Shown: positions 36,097 to 44,441 of the stretch, piece after piece
Layout: every line of letters starts with the position of its first letter
Numbering within the stretch: the first letter of the stretch is position 1
Source of the DNA: Actinomycetaceae bacterium
Lineage (GTDB): Bacteria > Actinomycetota > Actinomycetes > Actinomycetales > Actinomycetaceae
Direction of reading: 5' to 3'
DNA: 52,226 bases
NCBI GenBank assembly: GCA_030537615.1
Contig: JAUNVP010000007.1
Location: 1-52,226, forward strand
Position numbers and translations under genes: made by a program
The notes under the pieces: generated by a model
Seen by the model: only the letters and a program-made list of their open reading frames with translations
Told to the model about the DNA's origin: nothing
Databases searched by the model: none

Positions 36097-37023
36097 GTGA
36101 TGATTGGAATTGTGGGGGCGACGGCGTCAGGAAAATCGAGCTTAGCTCACCTTTTGGCGCTGCGAGCTCCGCACTGGATGGGGCAGGCAGCGGAGATCAT
36201 TTCAATGGACGCTTTCGCGCTCTACCGGGGGATGGATATTGGTACGGCCAAACCGTCTGCGCGGGAGCAAAGCGAGATTCCTCATCACCAAATTGACGTG
36301 CTCTCTATCGAGGAGTTCGCGTCTGTTGCTCGTTACCAGAGATCGGCTCGGGCCGATGCGGATGAAATCTCGACTCGCAATCGTATTCCCATCGCGGTGG
36401 GCGGCTCCGGACTCTACGTACGAGCTCTTTTTGATCACATCGAGTTTCCCGGCACAGACTCCGCGGTGCGTGAGAGAATCAGTGAGGAAGCACAGACGAT
36501 CGGCGCCGAAGCTCTTCACGAACGCTTACGAACTCTTGATCCTCAAGCTGCTGAGGCCCTCCATCCGCACAATATTCGGCGGGTCGTTCGTGCACTCGAA
36601 GTCATTGAGATTACAGGTAAACCCTTCACGGCGACACTTCCGTCGTACGACTTTGTTCGCCCATCGGTGCTCGTGGGGATTCGCAGGGATCTTGCCGATA
36701 TTGATTCCCGTATTGACGAACGCACTGACACGATGTTCAACGTGGGCTTTGTCGACGAAGTCCAGGGGCTTGTCGAAAGAGGTTTCGCAGATACTCCCAC
36801 AGCGTCAAAGGCAACGGGATATCCGTCTGTCGTTCGCTATATTCGGGGTGAATGGACAAGAGAAGAAGCCCGTGATGATGTCGCTTTGCAGACGCGTCGT
36901 TTGGTACGGCGACAAATCAAGTGGTTTCGACGTGATCCCCGGATTCAGTGGATTGATGCCACTGGCCGTTCAGACTCCGAGGTGTGCGACGAGGCTGTGC
37001 GCCGGATAGAAATGATGCGGTAG
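36097..37023 (+). CDS. miaA: tRNA dimethylallyltransferase
   Basis: MiaA transfers a dimethylallyl group to A37 of tRNAs that read UNN codons. The P-loop is GATASGKSS (7-15), followed by DAFALYRGMDIGTAKP; the usual motif is DSMQxYRGMDIGTAKP, so three residues differ but the Asp is kept. Other family motifs are VGGSGLYVRAL and SKATGYPSVVRYI (canonical AIGYKE). The 308-residue length fits. GTG at 36097 followed by ATG at 36100 gives two possible starts. The 3' end overlaps a convergent methyltransferase gene by 79 bases. Confidence 0.95.
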   Translation: MMIGIVGATASGKSSLAHLLALRAPHWMGQAAEIISMDAFALYRGMDIGTAKPSAREQSEIPHHQIDVLSIEEFASVARYQRSARADADEISTRNRIPIAVGGSGLYVRALFDHIEFPGTDSAVRERISEEAQTIGAEALHERLRTLDPQAAEALHPHNIRRVVRALEVIEITGKPFTATLPSYDFVRPSVLVGIRRDLADIDSRIDERTDTMFNVGFVDEVQGLVERGFADTPTASKATGYPSVVRYIRGEWTREEARDDVALQTRRLVRRQIKWFRRDPRIQWIDATGRSDSEVCDEAVRRIEMMR

Positions 37024-37604
37024 CCCTTCTTGGAATGCTCTTTTCGAGCATCCCATCCGTTTTCTTTGGCCCAGGTGATAAGGGAATCGGCGCCAAGATT
37101 GCGGGCCACGACGAGCCATGCAACACCGTCTGGCGCGAGTAGCGCCAGCCAAGCGGTGAGCATCTGTCGTAGGGCTTTCTTCCCGATACGGATCGGTGGA
37201 TTAGACCAGATTTCGTCGAATGTGATGCCTTCTTTCAGTGCGTGTTCGAGGGCAACATCAGCTTCGAAGACACGGACATTGCGACATGCGAGAGCGTGTG
37301 CGTTTCGTTTGGTGAGGTCGAGGGCGCGCGAGTTAATGTCTACCGCCCACACATCGGCTTCGGGGCGTAGGTGCGCGAGAACAACACTGATGGGTCCCCA
37401 TCCGCATCCGAGATCGAGGAAGCGTCCGTGTGTGCGTGGTTCTACCTCGGTGAGAAGAACTTTCGTCCCGGTGTCGAGACGTCCGTAAGAGAACACTCGA
37501 TCGGCGGTTTTCATCGGCAAGGTGAGACCCTTAATGGTGACAGTAACGTCTTTCAAATCGTCGGTCGAAGCGGCGGAACTGTTGGAAAAGTAATGTTCAG
37601 TCAC
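36945..37604 (-). CDS. RsmC-like class I methyltransferase
   Basis: A 219-residue S-adenosylmethionine-dependent methyltransferase. The SAM loop DLGCGWGP is at 64-71, acidic Asp89 (VDIN) contacts the ribose and SNPPIRIG (134-141) is the NPP active-site motif of N2-guanine and N6-adenine methylases, closest to the RsmC/RlmG group. 16S rRNA G1207-type methylation is therefore plausible but unproven. The start is GTG; TACGCT seven bases upstream could make it leaderless. Its last 26 codons overlap miaA on the opposite strand. A shorter N-terminus than E. coli RsmC (no duplicated domain) is normal in Gram-positives. Confidence 0.87.
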   Translation of the reverse strand: MTEHYFSNSSAASTDDLKDVTVTIKGLTLPMKTADRVFSYGRLDTGTKVLLTEVEPRTHGRFLDLGCGWGPISVVLAHLRPEADVWAVDINSRALDLTKRNAHALACRNVRVFEADVALEHALKEGITFDEIWSNPPIRIGKKALRQMLTAWLALLAPDGVAWLVVARNLGADSLITWAKENGWDARKEHSKKGYRIISIRRTASSHTSESERPVASIH

Positions 37605-37827
37605 ACTGCACAGCGTAGAGCAATCACTATCCAGTTACCAATGAACTACCCTGATTTCTGGTCGGGTGAGTTCTCTGCGGAGTTCTCTTACCTCCGAATC
37701 TGCGACGCCCCACATGCGCACTGGTGCTACCCGCGAAAGCGGCGCGAGTATCCAGAGCGTCAGCCAGTCTCGTGGTAATCAGTGATCGGCTTTGAGAAAC
37801 TAGAGAGGTCGATTGCGAGGAGAAGGA

Positions 37828-39381
37828 TTGAACGAAAACGATATGCCCGACATTGAGCGCGCGAAAGATGTCGCAGCTCGTGTACTAGCCCGTCAGAAGA
37901 AGTCGCAGACTTACCTATTCTCCGAGCCTGAAAGCGCCGCTGAGCTCGGTCGCCCACGGGCCGCGAAGGCACAGTCACTGCAATCGACATCCGGAGTTGC
38001 TGAGAATGAGGCAGGTAGTCTCGAGCGTGAAGCACGAGCGGGTTTGCGTCGGATTGCCTCACTGACGACAGAACTTGAGGACGTGTCTGAGGTCGAGTAT
38101 CGGCAGGTACGTCTCGAACGCGTCGTACTGGTTGGCATTTACGCTTCAGATGTAGCGGAAGCGGAGAATTCGCTCCACGAGCTTGCGGCTCTGGCAGAAA
38201 CAGCGGGTTCTCAAGTGCTTGATGGGATGCTTCAACGACGCGATACACCCGATCCTGCAACGTATCTCGGCTCGGGGAAAGCAGGTGAACTCGCCCGCAT
38301 CGTGGCGGAAACCGGAGCCGATACCGTCATCGTCGACAGTGAGTTAGCGCCTTCTCAAAGGCGCGGTCTTGAGGATGTCGTCAAGGTCAAAGTGGTTGAT
38401 CGAACTGCTCTCATCCTCGATATCTTTGCCCAGCATGCGCAATCACGTGAGGGCAAGGCGCAAGTTGAACTCGCTCAACTCGAATACCTGCTGCCTCGTT
38501 TGCGCGGATGGGGCGAATCGATGTCACGACAGGCAGGAGGCCGAGTAGCCGGGGGTGAGGGCATCGGCTCACGTGGTCCCGGTGAGACTAAAATTGAACT
38601 CGACAGGCGACGCATTCGTAAGCGAATGGCTAAGCTCCGCAGAGAAATCGCGCAGATGAAACCCGCGCGCGTGCAGCAGCGTTCGTCGCGGCGGGCCGGA
38701 GCCATTCCATCAGTGGCGATTGCCGGCTACACGAACGCGGGGAAGTCGACCCTCCTCAACCGGCTGACCGGCTCATCGGTCATGGTGGAAAATGCGCTAT
38801 TTGCCACTCTTGATCCGACTGTGCGGCAGGCGGAGACTCCCGACGGACGTGCCTACACGCTCTCGGACACGGTTGGGTTTGTCCGTAACCTCCCAACTCA
38901 ACTCGTGGAAGCATTCCGCTCGACACTGGAAGAAGTTGGGGATGCGGATGTCATTATTCACGTGGTCGATGCGGCACACCCCGATCCGATGGGGCAGGTT
39001 AAAGCGGTGCACGCGGTATTCGACACGATTGAGGGGGCTCGTCAGATTCCCGAAATCATTGTGCTTAATAAGGCCGATCTGGCCGCTGGTGAAGACCTGG
39101 CGTTCTTGCGTTCTCAGCTTCCGCGAAGCGTAGCAGTGTCTGCTCAGACCGGTGATGGGATCGATGAACTGCGCGAGGTAATCGCCCAGACTCTGCCGCG
39201 CCCCGCAGAGCATGTTGACGTTGTTGTTCCCTATGACCACGGTGATCTCATCAGTCGGTTTCACACGGATGGAGAAATCGATAGTGAAGAGTATCTACCG
39301 ACGGGCACCCACATTGTCGGACGCGTTGATGCGGCGCTAGCTCATGACCTCCGTGAGGTTGATGTCAGTCATGAGCGATGA
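37828..39381 (+). CDS. hflX: ribosome-associated GTPase HflX
   Basis: HflX splits stalled 70S ribosomes after heat or antibiotic stress. The 517 residues contain the N-terminal HflX domain, the Gly-rich RQAGGRVAGGEGIGSRGPGE-type linker with the ETKIELDRRRI helix, the G1 loop GYTNAGKST (300-308), G3 DTVGFV and G4 NKADL. I chose TTG at 37828 because AGGAG lies five bases upstream; TTG at 37813 and ATG at 37843 are in the same frame. The gene end overlaps the dinG-type start by 11 bases, so the two are likely coupled. Confidence 0.94.
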   Translation: MNENDMPDIERAKDVAARVLARQKKSQTYLFSEPESAAELGRPRAAKAQSLQSTSGVAENEAGSLEREARAGLRRIASLTTELEDVSEVEYRQVRLERVVLVGIYASDVAEAENSLHELAALAETAGSQVLDGMLQRRDTPDPATYLGSGKAGELARIVAETGADTVIVDSELAPSQRRGLEDVVKVKVVDRTALILDIFAQHAQSREGKAQVELAQLEYLLPRLRGWGESMSRQAGGRVAGGEGIGSRGPGETKIELDRRRIRKRMAKLRREIAQMKPARVQQRSSRRAGAIPSVAIAGYTNAGKSTLLNRLTGSSVMVENALFATLDPTVRQAETPDGRAYTLSDTVGFVRNLPTQLVEAFRSTLEEVGDADVIIHVVDAAHPDPMGQVKAVHAVFDTIEGARQIPEIIVLNKADLAAGEDLAFLRSQLPRSVAVSAQTGDGIDELREVIAQTLPRPAEHVDVVVPYDHGDLISRFHTDGEIDSEEYLPTGTHIVGRVDAALAHDLREVDVSHER

Positions 39382-41281
39382 CGACCTCAAACTGTTGAAT
39401 CGCGTTGTCGACGCTTTTGGTGGCGATCGGCGCCCGGGACAAGAGCGAATGGTTGAGGCCGTTGGACACGCCCTCGACTATGATGAGCACCTCGTCATTC
39501 AAGCGGGAACCGGGACAGGGAAATCTCTTGGTTACCTGGTCCCGGCCATGCGACGGGCGGTTGAGGATGGTTTTCGTATCGTCGTGTCGACAGCGACACT
39601 GGCTCTGCAGCGTCAGGTGTTCCTCAAAGACGCGCCACAGGTTAATGACCAAATGGAAAACCGCGCACGGATTGCACTCCTCAAGGGGTGGAACAACTAC
39701 CTCTGTGTTCACAAAGTGCACGGCGGGTATCCCGACCACGATGTCCTGTTCGACGATACTCCGACCGAAACGGGACGCGATATTATCCGGCTCCGGAAAT
39801 GGGCTGAGGAAACAGAGACGGGGGATCGGGACGATCTCATTCCCGGAGTGAGCGATCGGGCGTGGTCACAGATGAGTGTGAGTACGCTCGAATGTATCGG
39901 ACCTTCGTGCCCCATGCGAGCGGAGTGTTTTCCCCAGCGCGCCAGGGACGAGGCTCGTGAAGCGCATATTGTCATCACGAATCACGCCATGCTTGGTATT
40001 CATGCGGTTACGGATAATCAAATTCTCGGCGATTTCGATGCGCTCATCGTCGACGAAGCACATGACCTCACGCGGATTATTCGTTCTCAAGCAACCCGCC
40101 GCTTATCATCTCCATCAATCAAGTATCGTGCGCGCCGGATCGCTCGAGTGGCATCGGTAGACACATCAGATCTTGACGCGAGTGCGACTTCGCTCGACGC
40201 CGTCCTCGAGGCCATGAATGACGGTCTCATTACCCTTCGATCGGACGCTCTTTTAGAGGCGGTAGCTGTTGTGGAGTCTGCCGTGACGAGTTGCGCTCGC
40301 GCTATTGCTGATCGCAGCGGAATCGAGGCTGCGGAAAAGAAAATTGCTCAAGCAGCGTTATCAGAGGTCAGTGATTTTCTTACAGCCTGGTCCCGTGACC
40401 CAGAGAAGTCAGTGACGTGGGTGTCGCGGTCTGACGATTCGCCATCCTTCCTCAATTGCGCTCCGCTTGACGTATCCGGACCGATTGCCGATGGGTTATT
40501 TCACGATGTTCCCGTCATTTTAACCTCAGCTACCCTCCAGGTCGGAGGGCGTTTCGACGCTACTATTTTCGACACGGGGTTGAACCTCACCGAGCAAGCG
40601 ACGATCTCACATGATGTTGGAACTCCTTTTGAGCTTGGACGTCAAGGAATCCTGTATGTCGCCGCGCATCTGCCACCACCGGAGCGATCCGGGGTCTCTT
40701 CCGAGCAACTTGAAGAGCTCATTGCGTTAGCTCAGGCCAGCGGCGGGGGTCTACTTGCGTTGTTTTCCTCAAAGAAAGCAGCGCAGCAAGGAGCAGACGC
40801 TCTTCGTCAAGCCCTTGATGTGCCCGTTTTTGTGCAAGGTGATGACCAACTTCCGTCACTCATTCAATCATTCGCGCAGGACGAGGACTCATGTCTGGTG
40901 GGAACCCTCTCGCTGTGGCAGGGCATTGATGTACGTGGACGCGCGTGTAGGCTCGTCGCTATCGACCGAATTCCGTTCCCGGTACCTTCTGATCCAATCA
41001 TTGCTGCGCGGACACGCCACGTGGCACGCCAGGGCAGAAATGCCTTTGTTGAGGTTTCTTTGAATCACGCTGCACTGCTCATGAGCCAAGCGGCCGGGCG
41101 GTTGCTCCGCAGCGCAGATGATCGGGGGATGATCGCCATTCTTGATTCTCGCATGGCACGAAAATCCTATGGAGACTACATCATGCGAACTCTTCCTAAG
41201 CTATGGCCAACGCGAGACCGGGAGCAAGCCTTAGCGAGCTTGCGAACTCTGCAAGGCAATCGAAAATCAGATACGACGTGA
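39371..41281 (+). CDS. dinG: DinG/XPD-type ATP-dependent DNA helicase
   Basis: A superfamily 2, iron-sulphur helicase that unwinds 5'-3' and clears R-loops or replication conflicts in the family. Walker A is GTGTGKS (46-52), the DEAH box is DEAH at 228-231 and four cysteines (112, 175, 180, 186) fit a [4Fe-4S] cluster. Conserved C-terminal motifs include LWQGIDVRGRACRLV and SQAAGRLLR. Two ATGs are possible (39362, 39371). The 636 residues match actinobacterial members. No LexA box is seen before it; it follows hflX directly. Confidence 0.92.
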   Translation: MSDDDLKLLNRVVDAFGGDRRPGQERMVEAVGHALDYDEHLVIQAGTGTGKSLGYLVPAMRRAVEDGFRIVVSTATLALQRQVFLKDAPQVNDQMENRARIALLKGWNNYLCVHKVHGGYPDHDVLFDDTPTETGRDIIRLRKWAEETETGDRDDLIPGVSDRAWSQMSVSTLECIGPSCPMRAECFPQRARDEAREAHIVITNHAMLGIHAVTDNQILGDFDALIVDEAHDLTRIIRSQATRRLSSPSIKYRARRIARVASVDTSDLDASATSLDAVLEAMNDGLITLRSDALLEAVAVVESAVTSCARAIADRSGIEAAEKKIAQAALSEVSDFLTAWSRDPEKSVTWVSRSDDSPSFLNCAPLDVSGPIADGLFHDVPVILTSATLQVGGRFDATIFDTGLNLTEQATISHDVGTPFELGRQGILYVAAHLPPPERSGVSSEQLEELIALAQASGGGLLALFSSKKAAQQGADALRQALDVPVFVQGDDQLPSLIQSFAQDEDSCLVGTLSLWQGIDVRGRACRLVAIDRIPFPVPSDPIIAARTRHVARQGRNAFVEVSLNHAALLMSQAAGRLLRSADDRGMIAILDSRMARKSYGDYIMRTLPKLWPTRDREQALASLRTLQGNRKSDTT

Positions 41282-41379
41282 TCTGTATGAACATCCGCTC
41301 AATATGATTTTGGTCCCCCCAACATTCGCTTAAAAAATGGTTGAATTAGGTTGGTGTCAGTTACCGATAGGAAAAAAAG

Positions 41380-42372
41380 ATGACTCATACAAATGCCAAA
41401 CCTCTCTACCCGACATTATCGACAGGACATCCGTCAAAGATTTCGATTATCGGGGCGGGAGCTGTAGGCACTGCAGTTGCATATGCCTGTGCCATGCGCG
41501 GAGATGCGCGCGACATCGCGTTGTTCGACATTAATAAGAATAAGGTGGAAGCTGAAGCGCTCGATATCGCACACGGTATTCAGTTCACCCCGTGTGGATC
41601 TGTTGAGGGCTCAGACGATATTGAGATTATTCGCGGATCTGATCTCGTCATTGTCACGGCTGGGGCCAAGCAGAAGCCGGGACAGTCCCGTCTTGATCTC
41701 GCCGAATCGACGGTCAATCTCATGCACGAGATTGTGCCGAAGATCTGTGAGGTCGCTCCCGATGCCCGTCATATGTACATCACGAATCCCGTCGATGTCA
41801 TCACCTACGCAGCTTTGAAGATTTCGGGACTTCCGCGTAACCAGGTCTTCGGCTCGGGAACAGTGCTCGACACGTCTCGATTGCGGTATCTGGTGTCACG
41901 TCAAACGGGGGTAGCGACCCGCAACATTCACGCGTACATTGCGGGGGAGCACGGTGATTCGGAGGTTGCTCTGTGGTCGAGTGCGGAAATCGGCAATGTT
42001 CCTCTCCGCCACTGGGGGCCAACGGTCGATGGGCGCCTATTTGATGCAGAACTGCGCGATCAGATTGCGCATGAGGTCGTGAATTCGGCGTACAAGATTA
42101 TCGATGGTAAGGGAGCGACGAACTACGCGATCGGCCTGGCCGCGGCAAATATTGCTACCGCAGTGCTGCGCGATGAGAACCGGGTGCTCACCATTTCTTC
42201 CCTCCTGGAAGACTGGAATGGTATTTCGGGAGTCGTCATGGCCGCTCCAACTCTGGTTGATCGTTCTGGTGCTGGACGGGTTCTCGATCCGCCGTTGACG
42301 CTTCGCGAACGCGATGGTTTGACCGAATCGGCAGAGCGTCTACGTGAGGTCGCTCGGAACCTCGGCCTGTAG
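41380..42372 (+). CDS. ldh: L-lactate dehydrogenase
   Basis: LDH reduces pyruvate to L-lactate, regenerating NAD+ in fermentation. The NAD loop is GAGAVG (25-30), the substrate-loop KQKPGQSR (97-104) has Gln98, which marks LDH rather than malate dehydrogenase (Arg there), and the catalytic pair is Asp164/His191 in DTSRLR and GEHGDS. The 330 residues are slightly long because of an N-terminal extension of about 18 residues. A short A-rich stretch (GGAAAAAAAG) precedes the ATG. It suggests a facultative fermentative lifestyle. A strong hairpin terminator follows. Confidence 0.96.
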   Translation: MTHTNAKPLYPTLSTGHPSKISIIGAGAVGTAVAYACAMRGDARDIALFDINKNKVEAEALDIAHGIQFTPCGSVEGSDDIEIIRGSDLVIVTAGAKQKPGQSRLDLAESTVNLMHEIVPKICEVAPDARHMYITNPVDVITYAALKISGLPRNQVFGSGTVLDTSRLRYLVSRQTGVATRNIHAYIAGEHGDSEVALWSSAEIGNVPLRHWGPTVDGRLFDAELRDQIAHEVVNSAYKIIDGKGATNYAIGLAAANIATAVLRDENRVLTISSLLEDWNGISGVVMAAPTLVDRSGAGRVLDPPLTLRERDGLTESAERLREVARNLGL

Positions 42373-42402
42373 GAGCAGGAACGACAGTACCCGATAGTGT
42401 CA

Positions 42403-42432
42403 CGTGGGGCCCGGCTTTCGCCGGGCCCCACG
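42403..42432 (+). terminator. GC-rich hairpin after ldh, convergent with lexA
   Basis: CGTGGGGCCCGGC (42403-42415) pairs perfectly with 42420-42432 around a TTTC loop. The 13-bp stem sits between convergent ldh and lexA and could stop both. No U-run follows on either strand. Confidence 0.75.
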
Positions 42433-42488
42433 ATTATGTCGTGTTCCGCGCACACTATGGCTTCACTGCGGTTGCCCGCAGTGATCCG

Positions 42489-43169
42489 CTACAGTGAACG
42501 AATCACTGTCACCACTTTGCCAAGAATAGAGACATCGTCGGCCGGAATCGGAGCATAATCGCTGTTGCGCGGTAAGAGCCACACATGGCCGTCACGATGG
42601 GACAGAACCTTGACCGTTGCCTCGCCCTCAATCATGGCGGCAACAATCTCACCATCTTCGGCCGTGGGTTGCTGACGGACGACAACGTAGTCTCCATCGC
42701 AGATAGCGGCGTCGATCATCGAATCGCCCGATACTTCGAGAACAAAAAGATTCCCGCGGCCGGTGAAGCGTTGGGGGAGAGTAAGCACATCCTCGACGCT
42801 TTGCTCAGCGGTTATCGGTGCACCGGCGGCGATGCGTCCAACCAGCGGAGCATCGGTGGTATCGGAGTCGCTAACTGCTGAAATCGGAACGAAAACACTG
42901 TCGGGGTGTGAATCACTGGGGGCAGTGTCGAGATCGACGACTTCCAGTGCTCGAGGTAATCCGGGGAAACGGCGAATGTACCCCTTTGCTTCAAGAGCGT
43001 CGAGTTGATGTTTGACGGACGACGGCGATGATAGTCCAACAGCGTCGGCAATTTCTCTGACCGACGGTGGGAATCCCTTGTGTTGAATGGCGCGAGCAAC
43101 GACATCGAGCACCTGACTTTGACGGCTGGTGAGATCTGGTCGCTTACTTGCCGGGGCCTTATCACTCAT
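42489..43169 (-). CDS. lexA: SOS repressor LexA
   Basis: LexA represses SOS genes and cleaves itself when RecA is active. The 226 residues have an N-terminal winged helix (about 12-75), the Ala115-Gly116 cleavage site (GRIAAGAP), nucleophile Ser150 in GDSMIDAA and general base Lys187 in EATVKVL. GAGAGGAT precedes the ATG on the minus strand. A LexA box at 43252 overlaps the probable -35 (TTCCAC, minus) with TAAACT 17 bases downstream, so it should be autoregulated. It is divergent from the LysM SOS gene. Confidence 0.97.
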   Translation of the reverse strand: MSDKAPASKRPDLTSRQSQVLDVVARAIQHKGFPPSVREIADAVGLSSPSSVKHQLDALEAKGYIRRFPGLPRALEVVDLDTAPSDSHPDSVFVPISAVSDSDTTDAPLVGRIAAGAPITAEQSVEDVLTLPQRFTGRGNLFVLEVSGDSMIDAAICDGDYVVVRQQPTAEDGEIVAAMIEGEATVKVLSHRDGHVWLLPRNSDYAPIPADDVSILGKVVTVIRSL

Positions 43170-43251
43170 CGTCGATCCTCTCGCGAAACGTCAGTTGTCG
43201 GTGGGTGCCGTTTCAATAGTTGTAGTCAGTTTAGACCGAAAACCACGAAAG

Positions 43252-43267
43252 TGGAACATATGTTCGA
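43252..43267 (+). promoter_or_regulatory. LexA box A, in front of lexA
   Basis: TGGAAC-ATAT-GTTCGA matches the SOS consensus in both halves except one outer base. It lies 83 bases upstream of the lexA start and overlaps its likely -35 region. Confidence 0.85.
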
Positions 43268-43274
43268 GCGCGTC

Positions 43275-43303
43275 TCGACATCGATCTAAAAACAGTGTAT
43301 CGT
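43275..43303 (+). promoter_or_regulatory. promoter of the LysM SOS gene
   Basis: TCGACA (43275-43280) and TATCGT (43298-43303) are separated by exactly 17 bases. Transcription would begin near 43310. LexA box A lies just upstream and box B lies at the transcript start, so LexA could occlude both sides. Confidence 0.4.
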
Positions 43304-43309
43304 ACAAGT

Positions 43310-43330
43310 GTTCGACGAACATATGTTCGA
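43310..43330 (+). promoter_or_regulatory. LexA box B with an extra half-site
   Basis: ACGAAC-ATAT-GTTCGA at 43315-43330 is a full box. Immediately to its left GTTCG (43310-43314) faces CGAAC (43316-43320) across one base, giving three half-sites in a row. The gene that follows begins 12 bases downstream. Confidence 0.8.
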
Positions 43331-43341
43331 GAGGGAAGAGG

Positions 43342-43827
43342 ATGAGCGTTCTACAGGCACAGCCAATCGATTATCGGTTTGATACAACCGCCGGGCAGAT
43401 TGGCCGCGACGAAGCGGGCAGGCGTAAGCGGCGCGGACATCTCTACGTTGTTCCTGATACTGCGACACCCATTGGCAATCGAACACAGACTTCCGCCGGG
43501 GTGCGGACCGTGCGACCCCCCAAGGCTCGTCCGGCCCCGGCGGGTTCTCCGGCCATCACCGTGCGGGGTGTACTTATGACGCTCGTGGCGTTCATTCTGG
43601 CGCTCGGCATCGGAGGTTTTGCCGGTTGGTTGGCGCAGCCAGAGCCCTACAGCGGAGAAACAGCAGTAACTTCTGTGTCTGCAGGAGAATCACTCTGGAC
43701 GATAGCGAGCAATCTGGGGATTGAAGGCCGTCCAATTGACGAGATCGTTGACGATATTCGACAACTCAACCACTTAGAGTCAAGTCATCTCGATATCGGA
43801 CAACCGCTCGTTGTACCAGTCCGCTAG
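43342..43827 (+). CDS. SOS-induced LysM membrane protein, probable division inhibitor
   Basis: The 161-residue protein has a basic, Pro-rich cytoplasmic N-terminus, one membrane helix (about 75-97) and an extracytoplasmic LysM domain (about 110-160: SAGESLWTIAS and LDIGQPLVVPV). The same layout and position next to lexA and nrdR are found in mycobacterial Rv2719c/ChiZ, Corynebacterium DivS and Bacillus YneA, which halt division under DNA damage. The ATG is behind GGGAAGAGG and just after LexA box B. I infer the function from neighbours and layout; the sequence alone shows a LysM anchor. Confidence 0.88.
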   Translation: MSVLQAQPIDYRFDTTAGQIGRDEAGRRKRRGHLYVVPDTATPIGNRTQTSAGVRTVRPPKARPAPAGSPAITVRGVLMTLVAFILALGIGGFAGWLAQPEPYSGETAVTSVSAGESLWTIASNLGIEGRPIDEIVDDIRQLNHLESSHLDIGQPLVVPVR

Positions 43828-43874
43828 TGGATGGGGACGCGTTAGGTAGGTGGTCCTTAACTAATGGGCGCTCA

Positions 43875-43900
43875 GTGCGTATATGATTTAGATCATGCAC
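43875..43900 (+). promoter_or_regulatory. inverted repeat upstream of nrdR
   Basis: GTGC, then ATGAT (43883-43887), TTAG, ATCAT (43892-43896), then GCAC: nine base pairs interrupted by a four-base bulge on the left side. It sits 33 bases before the start of nrdR, near a possible -10 TATGAT. It does not match the known NrdR box (ACACTATATATAGTGT-like). Confidence 0.4.
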
Positions 43901-43932
43901 GTCCACTATCTCGACAGCTTTTGGAGGCGCCC

Positions 43933-44406
43933 ATGCACTGCCCGTTTTGTCACCACGACGACTCACGGGTAGTCGACACCCGCCTATCTGATGATGGGCT
44001 CCTAATCCGTCGGCGACGTGAATGCGTCAGTTGTAAACGTCGATTCACCACCGTAGAAACATCGAGTTTTTCGGTTGTGAAACGTTCAGGCGTCGTTGAA
44101 CCGTTTTCTCGTGACAAGATTATTGCCGGCGTCCGCAAGGCATGCCAAGGGCGTCCGGTCGATGATCACTCACTTGCGTTACTGGCGCAGAAAGTCGAAG
44201 AGCAATTGCGTTCATCGGGGGCGGCAGTGGTCTCGACAGATGAAGTCGGCAAAGCAATTCAACCGTTCCTCCGAGAACTCGATGAGGTGGCCTACCTGCG
44301 TTTCGCTTCGGTTTACTCCAGCTTTCAATCGCTCGAAGATTTTGAGCGCGCTATTGCCAGTCTGCGCGCCGATCGCGAACAGCGCGAATTGGACTCAGAC
44401 GAATAG
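43933..44406 (+). CDS. nrdR: transcriptional regulator NrdR
   Basis: NrdR represses ribonucleotide reductase genes according to ATP/dATP ratio. The 157 residues have a zinc ribbon with CPFC (3-6) and CVSC (31-34) and an ATP-cone domain (about 50-137) with [16 protein letters not shown]. The ATG at 43933 is preceded by GGAGG at five-base spacing; an in-frame start at 43864 would add 23 residues before the ribbon. It follows the LysM SOS gene, an arrangement conserved in Mycobacterium. It ends 35 bases from a convergent acyl-CoA ligase gene. Confidence 0.97.
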   Translation: MHCPFCHHDDSRVVDTRLSDDGLLIRRRRECVSCKRRFTTVETSSFSVVKRSGVVEPFSRDKIIAGVRKACQGRPVDDHSLALLAQKVEEQLRSSGAAVVSTDEVGKAIQPFLRELDEVAYLRFASVYSSFQSLEDFERAIASLRADREQRELDSDE

Positions 44407-44441
44407 AGGAGTGTTTTCTTTCCAAATGGAGGGAGAATGCT

